Assembly: GCF_016428585.1 (NCBI RefSeq)
Contig: NZ_JAELVR010000001.1
Location: 528,670 to 592,669 of the forward strand
Length of the DNA: 64,000 nucleotides
Origin: Sedimentitalea arenosa
GTDB taxonomy: Bacteria > Pseudomonadota > Alphaproteobacteria > Rhodobacterales > Rhodobacteraceae
Direction: 5' to 3'
Positions 41,635 through 51,984 of the stretch are shown in pieces (position 1 is the stretch's first letter; each line of letters opens with the position of its first letter). A program made the position numbers and the translations under genes. The notes under the pieces were generated by a model. That model was not told where the DNA came from, ran no database searches, and saw nothing but the letters and a program-made list of their open reading frames with translations.

Positions 41635-43458
41635 TCAGCTCAGCATGTTGCGGCCATGGCCGATCGCCGATTGCATCGTCTTTACCACGACGAAGGCGTC
41701 GCGCAGATGACTTCGCTCAAAGTCCGACAGATCGCTGGGGGCCAGGAAATTGTTCGGTGCCTGACCGGAATTGACCAGTGCGACCTGGTGATTCAGCCGG
41801 GTCTCGGCGATCAGGTCGTAGGCGTCCAGCAGGTCGCGGGCACCGGATTTCGACACCACGCCGCTGTCCTGCGCCGCGGTCAGCCGGGCGCGGGTGTTGG
41901 TTTCGGCCAGTTGCCCCTGCAGCGCGTAGATGCGGCCCAGATCAACCACCGGCACCACGCCGTTCAGCTTGAGGTCGAGCGTGTTGCGATGCTCGCCCGA
42001 GCGGATCGTGGCGAAGCCCCGCAGCAGCCCCAGCGGCGGCGTGTGTTTCAGCGAGTTGCTGACCATGTGCGCAACGAAGATGGAATTTCGGCTGGCGGCC
42101 TTCAGCGTGCTCTTGTGCAGGTCGCCGAAGAGGGATATCTCGCCGCCGATCGGGCGCAGGTCGAACATCACGCTGGCCAGCATCTGCGCTTCGGGATTGG
42201 GCTTGGCGATCCAGCCGTCGAAATAGCTCTTCCAGACCGACACCGGCTGGCACCAGCGCGGGTTCGTGGCCATCATGTCGCCGGGGCAGTAGAAATAGCC
42301 GCAAGTGTCGAGCCCGTCGCTGACGAATTTCGCGAGGTCGTGGAAATAGGGCATCTGCGCCTCGGTCACGGCATCGTCCAGAAACAGGCAGTTGTCCTGG
42401 TCCGAGACACCGGTCTGTTCCTGCCGGCCCTGGCTGCCGCAGGCGAGCCAGAGATAGGGCACGGGCGGCGGGCCAAGCTGGGCCTCGGCCAGTTTCAGCA
42501 GGCGGCGGGTCACGGTGTCGGCGATGTCGGTGATCAGGCGGGTGACGATCTCGTGCCGGTTGCCGCCGGCGACCAGCTGCACCAGCAGGCGGGGGATCTC
42601 GGCGGTGACCTTTGCCATCTCAGCGGCGCTGTCGGCGCGGGCGATCGCGCTGACCATCTCGGCCGAGCTGACCGCCTGAAAGCGGGTCAGGTCGGTCTGG
42701 GTCACGATACCGACGAGCCGGCCGCCCTGCACGATCGGGATATGGCCGATGCGGTTTTCCATCATCGCGTGCAGCACGTCCGAGCCGATGGAGTCGGGCG
42801 ACAGGGTGAACGGGGCGGGGGTCATGATCCGCGCGACCGGGGTCGCGGGCGGCAGTGCTTCGGCCAGCACCTTGCCCGACAGGTCGCGGGTGGTGAGGAT
42901 GCCGGCAAGGGTCTCGCCCTCGGTCACGCAGAGCGAGGAGATGCGGTTGTCGCGCATCAGTCGCGCCGCCTCCTGGGCGGTGGCGTCGGCGGTGCAGGTG
43001 ACGGGCTGGGCGGCCATGAAGCTTTCGACCCGGCTGGTGGCGAGGTCGCTGCCGCGCCGTGCGCTGCCGTGGCGGCGGTCGAAGAACCGGGCGACGCCGG
43101 GTTCGGAGGCCATCAGCGCGTCGAACTCCGCCTTGGGCAGCATCAGGAGCAGCGAGTCGGCGCTGGCACGGGCCGAGGTCACGGCGCGTCCGTCGCGGGT
43201 CAGGCCGCGTTCGCCGAAGGAGTTGCGGCTGCCGAGGATCGAAACGGGGATGTCGTTCTCGTCGCGCACCTCGATCTCGCCATCATGAACGAGGTAGAGG
43301 CCATCGAGCGGTTCGCCGAAGCTGTAGACGGGGTCGCCCGCGGCAAGGCTCAGGGCGTGGAACTTGGGTGCGAGGTCGTCGAGGACCTCGGATGCGAGAC
43401 TGTCATAGGGGTGGACCGAGGTCAGGAACCGGCGAAGGTCACGTTCGGGCAGGGACAT
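41635..43458 (-). CDS. cNMP-binding/CBS-pair/DUF294 nucleotidyltransferase-like protein
   Basis: This 607-residue soluble protein combines a cyclic-nucleotide-binding domain (about 20-125; GEPLDGLYLVHDGEIEV), a tandem CBS pair (about 145-265; NRISSLCVTEGETLAGILTT and NRIGHIPIVQGGRLVGIVTQ) and a GlnD-like nucleotidyltransferase (DUF294) with GSQGRQEQTGVSDQDN at 341-356, including D353 and D355, plus its C-terminal helical domain. It is likely to sense adenine nucleotides or cAMP and to transfer a nucleotide to a partner. It follows the symporter gene by about 100 bp, which suggests control of acetate uptake. The ATG at 43458 begins the cNMP homology. Confidence 0.9.
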   Translation of the reverse strand: MSLPERDLRRFLTSVHPYDSLASEVLDDLAPKFHALSLAAGDPVYSFGEPLDGLYLVHDGEIEVRDENDIPVSILGSRNSFGERGLTRDGRAVTSARASADSLLLMLPKAEFDALMASEPGVARFFDRRHGSARRGSDLATSRVESFMAAQPVTCTADATAQEAARLMRDNRISSLCVTEGETLAGILTTRDLSGKVLAEALPPATPVARIMTPAPFTLSPDSIGSDVLHAMMENRIGHIPIVQGGRLVGIVTQTDLTRFQAVSSAEMVSAIARADSAAEMAKVTAEIPRLLVQLVAGGNRHEIVTRLITDIADTVTRRLLKLAEAQLGPPPVPYLWLACGSQGRQEQTGVSDQDNCLFLDDAVTEAQMPYFHDLAKFVSDGLDTCGYFYCPGDMMATNPRWCQPVSVWKSYFDGWIAKPNPEAQMLASVMFDLRPIGGEISLFGDLHKSTLKAASRNSIFVAHMVSNSLKHTPPLGLLRGFATIRSGEHRNTLDLKLNGVVPVVDLGRIYALQGQLAETNTRARLTAAQDSGVVSKSGARDLLDAYDLIAETRLNHQVALVNSGQAPNNFLAPSDLSDFERSHLRDAFVVVKTMQSAIGHGRNMLS

Positions 43459-43562
43459 GGAACACCGCTCTGTCAGGGAAAAGAGGGCCCCGGCCGGGAT
43501 CTGTCCGGGCGAGGCCAGGGGGAACGGGCGACCTCGGAGAGAGGCCGCCCGCACCGGGGAGT

Positions 43563-45347
43563 TTAGTGATCGAGCGCGGCACCTGCGCCGCGCGGCACGC
43601 GGACGCTTTCGACCAGCTCGACGATCTCTTCCGGAACCGGCTTGGTCATGCCGGACACGATGTAGGCGACAGCGAAGTTGATCGCCGCACCGACGGCCCC
43701 GAAGGAGGTCGACTGGATCGTGCCAAGCAGCGGATCGGCATCCGTGAAGCTGTTGGTGTCGGGGATGAAGAACCATCCCTTGTGCAGGAAGATGTAGAGC
43801 AGCGTCACGATCAGGCCGGCGAGCATGCCCGCCACGGCACCGCTGTTGTTCACCTTCTTGGAGAAGATGCCCATCATCAGAGCCGGGAAGATCGAGGCCG
43901 CCGCCAGGCCGAAGGCCAGGGCCACGGTCTGTGCCGCGAAGCCCGGGGGGTTGAGACCCAGGTAGGTCGCCACGACGATGGCGATTGCCATTGCGACCCG
44001 CGCCGACATCAGTTCGCCCTTTTCCGAGATGTTCGGAGCGAACCGGCCCTTGATCAGGTCATGCGACACGGCCGACGAGATCGCCAGCAGCAGACCCGCC
44101 GCGGTGGAGAGCGCCGCCGCCAGGCCGCCCGCAGCCACCAGACCGATGACCCAGCCGGGCAGGTTGGCGATTTCGGGGTTGGCCAGAACCAGGATGTCGC
44201 GGTTGAAGTTGGTCAGCTCGTTGCCGGCCCAGCCCTTTTCCGCAGCCTTCGCCTGCATGTCCGCGTTGGCGTCGTTGTAGTACTGGATCTTGCCGTCGCC
44301 GTTCTTGTCTTCCCAGCCCAGCAGGCCGGTCTTCTGCCACGTGGCCATCCAGTCATAGCGCGGATCGGTTTCGATCTGCTCGACGGAAACCGCTTCGGCA
44401 TCGGTGCCGTTTGGCCAGAACATGTCGGTGATGTTCAGGCGTGCCATCGCACCCACGGCGGGAGCCGTCAGATAGAGCAGGGCGATGAAGACCAGCGTCC
44501 AGCCGGCGGACCAGCGGGCGTCGGCCACGCGCGGCACGGTGAAGAAGCGCATGATGACGTGCGGCAGACCGGCGGTGCCGATCATCAGCGACAGGGTGAA
44601 CAGCGTCATGTTGAGCGTGTCGCTGTGGTGGGCGGTGTACTCGGCGAAGCCCAGTTCGGAGACGATCGCGTCGAGCTTGGCCAGGAGCGGCTCGCCCGAG
44701 GCGACGTGCTCGCCGAACAGACCCAGGGCCGGGATCGGGTTGCCCGTCAGCTGCAGCGAGATGAACACGGCCGGGATCGTGTAGGCCATGATCAGAACGC
44801 AGTACTGCGCGACCTGCGTGTAGGTGACGCCCTTCATGCCGCCGAACACGGCGTAGGCGAAGACGACGCAGGCGCCGATCAGCAGGCCGGCGGTGTTGGA
44901 CACTTCGAGGAAGCGGCCGAAGGCCACGCCGACACCGGTCATCTGCCCGATCACATACGTGGTCGAGGCCACGATGAGGCAGATCACCGCCACCAGGCGG
45001 GCGGTCGGCGAATAGAAACGGTCGCCGATGAATTCGGACACGGTGAACTTGCCGAACTTGCGCAGGTAGGGCGCAAGCAGCAGCGCCAGCAGCACGTAAC
45101 CGCCGGTCCACCCCATCAGGTAGGTCGAGTTGTCATAGCCGACGAAGGCGATCAGGCCCGCCATCGAGATGAACGAGGCCGCGGACATCCAGTCTGCCGC
45201 CGTGGCCATGCCGTTGGTGACAGGATGAACGCCGCGGCCGGCGGCATAGAATTCCGATGTGGAGCCCGCACGGGCCCAGACCGCGATGCCGATGTAGAGC
45301 GCGAAGCTTGCTCCGACAAACAGCAGGTTGATGGTAAACTGATCCAT
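43563..45347 (-). CDS. actP: sodium:solute symporter, VC_2705 subfamily (acetate)
   Basis: This 594-residue membrane transporter of the SSS family has about 13 helices. Core motifs are AGRGVHPVTNGMATAADWMSA and SFISMAGLIAFVGYDNSTYL, followed by VGVAFGRFLEVSNTAGLLIG and LPGWVIGLVAAGGLAAALST. An insertion of about 100 residues between helices (SVEQIETDPRYDWMATWQKT and following) is typical of the VC_2705 subgroup. That subgroup always pairs with a DUF4212 protein, present here 15 bp upstream. Acetate or a related short carboxylate is the probable substrate, supported by acs in the same operon. Confidence 0.93.
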   Translation of the reverse strand: MDQFTINLLFVGASFALYIGIAVWARAGSTSEFYAAGRGVHPVTNGMATAADWMSAASFISMAGLIAFVGYDNSTYLMGWTGGYVLLALLLAPYLRKFGKFTVSEFIGDRFYSPTARLVAVICLIVASTTYVIGQMTGVGVAFGRFLEVSNTAGLLIGACVVFAYAVFGGMKGVTYTQVAQYCVLIMAYTIPAVFISLQLTGNPIPALGLFGEHVASGEPLLAKLDAIVSELGFAEYTAHHSDTLNMTLFTLSLMIGTAGLPHVIMRFFTVPRVADARWSAGWTLVFIALLYLTAPAVGAMARLNITDMFWPNGTDAEAVSVEQIETDPRYDWMATWQKTGLLGWEDKNGDGKIQYYNDANADMQAKAAEKGWAGNELTNFNRDILVLANPEIANLPGWVIGLVAAGGLAAALSTAAGLLLAISSAVSHDLIKGRFAPNISEKGELMSARVAMAIAIVVATYLGLNPPGFAAQTVALAFGLAAASIFPALMMGIFSKKVNNSGAVAGMLAGLIVTLLYIFLHKGWFFIPDTNSFTDADPLLGTIQSTSFGAVGAAINFAVAYIVSGMTKPVPEEIVELVESVRVPRGAGAALDH

Positions 45348-45362
45348 TGTGTCTCTCAGCCC

Positions 45363-45644
45363 TTATTCTTCGACGCCGAATTGCGCGTCGAGTTTGTTCA
45401 TGCGCCAGGCGTAGTTGAAGATCAGCAGCAGGAACGCGAGAATCGAGCCTTGCTGGGCGAACCAGAAGCCGAGATCCGTTCCGCCGACGCTGATGCCGGA
45501 CAGCAGCGGGCGCAGCAGGATGCCGAACCCGAAAGATACCAGCGCCCAGATGACGAGGCTGATGATGATCATGCGCACGTTGGCCGCCCAGTAGTCCTTG
45601 TCGGACTGGCTGATGCCACCTGCACGAGTAGATTGGTCCGCCAT
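45363..45644 (-). CDS. DUF4212 small membrane partner of the symporter
   Basis: This 93-residue protein has two membrane helices (MIIISLVIWALVSFGFGILL and FWFAQQGSILAFLLLIFNYA) separated by a short loop, and a polar N-terminus. It matches DUF4212 (TIGR03647), known as the obligate neighbour of VC_2705 symporters, and is probably a small subunit of the transporter. It lies 15 bp before the symporter gene and downstream of adk. Confidence 0.94.
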   Translation of the reverse strand: MADQSTRAGGISQSDKDYWAANVRMIIISLVIWALVSFGFGILLRPLLSGISVGGTDLGFWFAQQGSILAFLLLIFNYAWRMNKLDAQFGVEE

Positions 45645-45717
45645 GGCGGGTCCTCCTTCTTCCTCCGAAAATGATGGGTGCCGCGGGGCAGGGCGGAACC
45701 CGGGTCTTGTGAGGGCG

Positions 45718-46401
45718 TCAGGCCGTGGCCCGCTTCACGACGGCAGCCAGTTCCCCTGCAATCGCGTCGATTTCGCCCATCGCGTCGATGGACTTCAGAA
45801 CACCCTTTTTCTTGTAGTAGGCAATCAGCGGCGCGGTCTGCGCGTGATAGGCCACGAGGCGGCTGCTCACGGTTTCCGCATTGTCGTCGGCCCGCCGCTT
45901 CATGTCGGTGCCGCCACACTTGTCGCAGGTCCCTGCGACCGCGGGCGCCTTGAACGTGTCGTGATAGCCCTCGCCGCAGGTGCCGCAGGTGAAGCGGCCC
46001 GAGATGCGCGTGACCATTGCTGCGTCGTCGACCTCGAGGCTGATCGCCGCGTTGATCGACTGACCGTTTTCCGCCAGCAGCGCATCCAGCGCTTCGGCCT
46101 GCACGGTGGTGCGCGGAAAACCGTCCAGAATCACACCTTTTGCACAATCGGGTTCTGCCAGACGGTCGCGCAGGATGGCGATGACGATGTCGTCGCTGAC
46201 CAGTTCTCCGGCCTCCATCACCGCCTTGGCGGCCTTGCCGGCGTCGGTGCCCGCCGCGACGGCGGCGCGCAGCAGATCACCGGTCGACAGCTGCACGAGG
46301 CCGAATGTCTCTTCCAGCATGCGTGCCTGGGTGCCCTTGCCGGCCCCCGGAGGGCCCAGCAGGATCAGTACGGCGGGATGGGTCAGGGTCTCCGTCGTCA
46401 T
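45718..46401 (-). CDS. adk: adenylate kinase with zinc-binding LID
   Basis: This 227-residue enzyme interconverts AMP + ATP and 2 ADP. It has the P-loop GPPGAGKGTQ (16-25), the AMP site STGDLLRAAVAAGTDAGK, GFPRTTVQAEAL, and a long LID with four zinc cysteines (C139, C142, C159, C162). It lies between acs and the symporter genes, which makes sense because acetyl-CoA synthetase yields AMP that adenylate kinase recycles. It is likely a second, pathway-specific copy, since bacterial housekeeping adk usually lies near ribosomal-protein genes; this cannot be checked here. Confidence 0.94.
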   Translation of the reverse strand: MTTETLTHPAVLILLGPPGAGKGTQARMLEETFGLVQLSTGDLLRAAVAAGTDAGKAAKAVMEAGELVSDDIVIAILRDRLAEPDCAKGVILDGFPRTTVQAEALDALLAENGQSINAAISLEVDDAAMVTRISGRFTCGTCGEGYHDTFKAPAVAGTCDKCGGTDMKRRADDNAETVSSRLVAYHAQTAPLIAYYKKKGVLKSIDAMGEIDAIAGELAAVVKRATA

Positions 46402-46408
46402 CGTTCCG

Positions 46409-48379
<1,971 letters not shown>

Positions 48380-48850
48380 CGAAAGCTCCTCCCTCTGACT
48401 GTGTGGTCTGGGCTCTGGTCAAGCCCGCAACGGGGAAACTGCCCCCCGGCGCTCCTCGCGGTGGATAATAGACGGACTTGAAAATAATGGAATAACTTAC
48501 CGTAAAGAAACGATTTGCTTGTAAATGTTTTTCGAAGCGTTAACGAAAACTGTAAATTTGGCGCCGATGCTCACGATTTTTTGTTCGACTGTAAGGCATT
48601 GCCTGTTAACATGATGGCTGCGGAGCGTGTCATGTGGCGCATGCCATTTGTGCCGTGGCGTCACATGATGGCTCAAGCTGGTGTGACATTTTGTTTCGCC
48701 TTGGGTGGGACGGCCGAAAACCGTGCTCGAAAGCGGTCTGGTGGGCGCGCCTGAGTCGCCGTCCCATCGGGGCTTGGCATCCCGGCGGCTGCGCGTTAGC
48801 TTTTCCGCCAAGCGGTTCGCCAGATGAACCGCAACAAGGGAGAGTACCTC
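48380..48850. promoter_or_regulatory. 471-bp divergent regulatory region between acs and TRAP operon
   Basis: No credible gene is seen in this interval. The part 48460-48610 is markedly AT-rich, unlike its surroundings, and contains ATAATA at 48465-48470, a candidate acs -10 on the minus strand (TATTAT). The part 48609-48673 holds an 11-bp direct repeat and an 11-bp inverted repeat described separately. Short frames at 48515-48754 and on the other strand look non-coding. It probably carries promoters for both operons. Confidence 0.6.
48609..48673. repeat. direct and inverted repeats upstream of acs and the TRAP operon
   Basis: ACATGATGGCT occurs at 48609-48619 and again at 48663-48673 (54 bp apart). 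In addition TCATGTGGCGC (48630-48640) pairs with GCGTCACATGA (48658-48668), with one G-T pair and a 17-nt loop. The repeats interlock, as expected for a multi-site operator. Confidence 0.6.
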
Positions 48851-49867
48851 ATGAACAAGATGTTGACCGGGGCCGTCGCGGCCACCGTTTCCTTGGCATT
48901 TGTCGCCGAAGCCTCAGCAACCGAATGGAACGTGTCGGTCTGGGGCAAGCGTCGTGCCTTCACCGAACATGTCGAGAAGCTGGCCGAACTTGTGAGCGAG
49001 AAGACCGACGGCGAATTCACCATGAACGTCAGCTATGGCGGGCTGTCCAAGAACCGGGAGAACCTCGACGGTATTTCCATCGGTGCCTTCGAGATGGCGC
49101 AGTTCTGCGCCGGCTACCATCCGGACAAGAACCGCCTGATCACCGTGCTGGAACTGCCCTTCCTGGGCGTGTCGAACCTGCGCGAGGAAGTCGCCGTCAG
49201 CCACGCGATCTATGACCATCCGGCGGTGCAGGACGAGATGGCGCAGTGGAACGCCAAGCTGCTGATGACCAGCCCGATGCCGCAATACAACATCGTCGGC
49301 ACCGGCGAGCCGCGCGACGAGCTGGCCGAGTTCGAAGGCATGCGGGTGCGCGCCACCGGCGGCCTGGGCGAGGCCTTCACCGCCGTGGGCGCTGTGCCGA
49401 CCTCGGTGACGGCGACCGAAGCCTACCAGGCGATGGAATCCGGCGTGGTCGACACGGTCGCCTTCGCCCAGCATGCGCACCTGTCCTTCGGCACGATCAA
49501 CCAAGCGGACTGGTGGACGGCCAACCTCAATCCCGGCACGGTCAACTGCCCGGTCGTCGTCAACATCGACGCCTACGAGGCGCTGCCCGACGCCCATCGC
49601 GAGGCGCTGGACAGCTCGGTGGACGAAGCGATCGAGCATTACCTGACCAACTACGCCGAGCTGCTGAAACGCTGGGATGACGTGCTGGCCGAGAAGGGCG
49701 TGACCAAGGTCGAGATCAGCGACGAGGAACTGGCAGCCTTCCGCGCCAAGGCGGCGGACCCGATCCGCGCCGCCTGGATCGCCGATATCGAGGCGCAGGG
49801 CCTGCCGGGGCAGGAGCTCTACGATCTGCTCGAGAAGACGCTGGCCGAAGCCAAGGCGACCAACTGA
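48851..49867 (+). CDS. dctP: TRAP transporter solute-binding protein (second system)
   Basis: This 338-residue periplasmic receptor has a signal peptide (residues 1-23, AEASAT) and a DctP-type fold. Landmarks are NVSVWGKRRAFTEHVEKLAE, YGGLSKNRENLDGISIGAFE, EFEGMRVRATGG (substrate-carboxylate arginine) and EAYQAMESGVVDTVAFAQHA. It is only distantly like the first DctP at 11027, so the ligand is probably different. The ATG at 48851 follows AGGGAGAGTACCTC. It lies first in a dctP-dctQ-dctM operon divergent from acs. Confidence 0.92.
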   Translation: MNKMLTGAVAATVSLAFVAEASATEWNVSVWGKRRAFTEHVEKLAELVSEKTDGEFTMNVSYGGLSKNRENLDGISIGAFEMAQFCAGYHPDKNRLITVLELPFLGVSNLREEVAVSHAIYDHPAVQDEMAQWNAKLLMTSPMPQYNIVGTGEPRDELAEFEGMRVRATGGLGEAFTAVGAVPTSVTATEAYQAMESGVVDTVAFAQHAHLSFGTINQADWWTANLNPGTVNCPVVVNIDAYEALPDAHREALDSSVDEAIEHYLTNYAELLKRWDDVLAEKGVTKVEISDEELAAFRAKAADPIRAAWIADIEAQGLPGQELYDLLEKTLAEAKATN

Positions 49868-49901
49868 TCAGGCCGTCAGAGCCACGACAGTAGAAACCGG
49901 A

Positions 49902-49926
49902 GAGGCCGCGCACACGCGCGGCCCTC
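49902..49926 (+). terminator. intra-operon hairpin between second dctP and dctQ
   Basis: GGCCGCGC (49904-49911) and GCGCGGCC (49916-49923) form a perfect 8-bp stem with loop ACAC, extended by a partly paired GA/TC flank. There is no U-tract. It has the same position relative to dctP and dctQ as the 12-bp hairpin at 10981-11009 of the other TRAP operon. Confidence 0.65.
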
Positions 49927-49947
49927 GCATGACGGGGGGACGTGAAC

Positions 49948-50577
49948 ATGGCGGGATCTGCCGCGGTGCTGGAAGACTCCAGCCTGCTCAGTCGATTGGA
50001 CAGGGCGCTCTTGCCCATCGAACGGTTTTGCGCGCTGCTGAGCGGGTTGGCGATCTTCTCGCTGATGTTTCTCGCGGCCTATTCTGTCACCGGGCGCAAG
50101 TTCTTCGGCGCGCCGCTGCTGGGCTATGTGGACTATATCGAGGCGGCGATGCCGATCATCGCCATCATGGGGATTTCCTATGTCCAGCGCGACGGCACCC
50201 ATATCCGGATGGACATGCTGGTCGGCCAGCTCAAGGGCAGGGTCCTGTGGTTCTTCGAGCTGGTCTCGGTCCTTCTGATCCTCGTGCTGATCGTCGCGTT
50301 GACCTGGGGCGCCTGGGAGCATTTCGACCGCTCCTTTGACTGCGCGCGTCCGTTGTGCAGCCGGGACAGCTCGATCGACATCGGGCTTCCGACCTGGCCC
50401 TCGAAGCTCGTCGTGCCCTTCGCCTTCGCGGTGCTGGTGCTGCGCCTGATCCTGCAGGCCGTGGGCTATGGACGGGCGCTGATCCTGGGGCTCGAAAATC
50501 CCGTCGCGGTGCCGCTGAACCTCACGGTGGCGGAACAGGCGCGGCTTGAAGCAGACAGTCTCGCGGGGCATGACTGA
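49948..50577 (+). CDS. dctQ: TRAP transporter small permease (second system)
   Basis: This 209-residue protein has four predicted membrane helices with the DctQ layout (LLPIERFCALLSGLAIFSLM, DYIEAAMPIIAIMGISYVQR). A hydrophilic insertion with two cysteines (FDCARPLCSRDS, around residues 129-140) is unusual for DctQ. The ATG at 49948 is chosen over a GTG at 49942 for its better spacing from GGGGGGA. Its TGA overlaps the large permease ATG (TGATG). Confidence 0.9.
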   Translation: MAGSAAVLEDSSLLSRLDRALLPIERFCALLSGLAIFSLMFLAAYSVTGRKFFGAPLLGYVDYIEAAMPIIAIMGISYVQRDGTHIRMDMLVGQLKGRVLWFFELVSVLLILVLIVALTWGAWEHFDRSFDCARPLCSRDSSIDIGLPTWPSKLVVPFAFAVLVLRLILQAVGYGRALILGLENPVAVPLNLTVAEQARLEADSLAGHD

Positions 50578-51977
50578 TGGAACCCATTGAAATCGGATTG
50601 TGGGTCAGCGCCGGGCTGCTGGTCATGGTGCTTGCGGGGATGCGGGTGGCCTTTGCCGCCGGTCTGGCCGGTCTGGTCGGGCTGGTGCTGATCTTCTGGG
50701 CGAAGCGCGATTTCGACGCCGAGCACCTGGGGTGGGCGTTGACGGTCGGGATCAAGACGGCGGGTCAGGTGCCCCATTCCAAGGTGTCGGCCCAGGTGCT
50801 GAGCCTGATCCCCGTCTTCATCATGATCGGCTACATGGCCTATTACGCGCGCCTGACGACCGCGCTGTTCGAGGCCGCCAAACGCTGGATCGCCTGGGTG
50901 CCGGGCGGGCTGGCGGTGTCGACGGTCTTCGCGACCGCCGGGTTTGCCGCGGTGTCGGGTGCCTCGGTCGCGACGGCCGCGGTCTTTGCCCGCATCGCGA
51001 TCCCCGAGATGCTGAAGATCGGCTACAACAAGCAGTTCGCGGCCGGAGTCGTGGCGGCGGGGGGCACGCTGGCCTCGCTGATCCCGCCCTCGGCGATCCT
51101 CGTGATCTACGCGATCATCGTCGAGCAGGACGTGGGCAAACTGCTGCTCGCCGGGTTCATTCCGGGCCTGTTCTCGGCCATCGTCTATGCGCTGCTCATC
51201 ATCGGCATCGCGGTCATCTTCAAGTCCGTCGGTCCGCCGGTCGGCGGGTTCACATGGCGCGAACGCTTCGCTTCGCTGCCGCCGGCACTGCCCATCGTGG
51301 CGGTGGTCGTCATCATCATCTTCTTCGTCTACAACCCCTTCGGCGAGGCTTGGGGCACACCGACGGAAGGCGGCGCCGTGGGCGCGTTCATCGTCTTCCT
51401 GATGGCGCTCTATCGCGGCATGCGCTGGTCCGAACTGAAATCGGCGCTGCTGGAAACCGCCAAGCTGACGGTGATGATCTTCACGATCATCTGGGGCGTT
51501 CTGATCTACGTCCGCTTCCTCGGCTTCGCAGAGTTGCCCGCGGCCTTCGCCGACTGGATCACCTCGCTTGAAATGTCGCCGATGCTGATCCTGGTCTGCA
51601 TCCTCCTGGCCTATGCGGTGCTGGGCATGTTCATGGACGCGATCGGGATGCTGCTGTTGACCCTGCCGGTGGTCTATCCGGCGGTCATGGCGCTGAACGG
51701 GGGCGAGACCGTCGCGGCGGCGGACAGTGCGTTCGGCATGTCGGGCACGATGTGCGCGATCTGGTTCGGTATCCTTGTCGTGAAGATGGCCGAATTCTGC
51801 CTGATCACCCCGCCCATCGGGTTGAACTGTTTCGTGGTGGCCGGTGTGCGCGATGACCTGAGCGTGCAGGACGTGTTCAAGGGGGTGATGCCCTTCTTCG
51901 TGGCCGATGGTCTGACCATCGCGATGCTGGTTGCCTTCCCCGGGATCGTGCTGTTCCTGCCCAGCCTCGCGGGCTAG
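50577..51977 (+). CDS. dctM: TRAP transporter large permease (second system)
   Basis: This 466-residue permease has about 12 to 13 hydrophobic segments and the DctM motifs AAGGTLASLIPPSAILVIYA, MFMDAIGMLLLTLPVVYPAV and CLITPPIGLNCFVVAGV. An extra stretch near residues 45-65 (KRDFDAEHLGWALTVGIKTA) makes it longer than the first DctM. It is coupled to dctQ by a one-base stop/start overlap and is convergent with the hybrid kinase gene, 7 bp apart. Confidence 0.93.
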   Translation: MEPIEIGLWVSAGLLVMVLAGMRVAFAAGLAGLVGLVLIFWAKRDFDAEHLGWALTVGIKTAGQVPHSKVSAQVLSLIPVFIMIGYMAYYARLTTALFEAAKRWIAWVPGGLAVSTVFATAGFAAVSGASVATAAVFARIAIPEMLKIGYNKQFAAGVVAAGGTLASLIPPSAILVIYAIIVEQDVGKLLLAGFIPGLFSAIVYALLIIGIAVIFKSVGPPVGGFTWRERFASLPPALPIVAVVVIIIFFVYNPFGEAWGTPTEGGAVGAFIVFLMALYRGMRWSELKSALLETAKLTVMIFTIIWGVLIYVRFLGFAELPAAFADWITSLEMSPMLILVCILLAYAVLGMFMDAIGMLLLTLPVVYPAVMALNGGETVAAADSAFGMSGTMCAIWFGILVVKMAEFCLITPPIGLNCFVVAGVRDDLSVQDVFKGVMPFFVADGLTIAMLVAFPGIVLFLPSLAG

Positions 51978-51984
51978 CGCCGGC

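Noticed and set aside
48515..48754. 79-codon frame in the acs upstream region, and a 104-codon frame opposite
   Set aside because: Neither has a ribosome site or protein-like composition. The interval is AT-rich with repeats and is better explained as regulatory.
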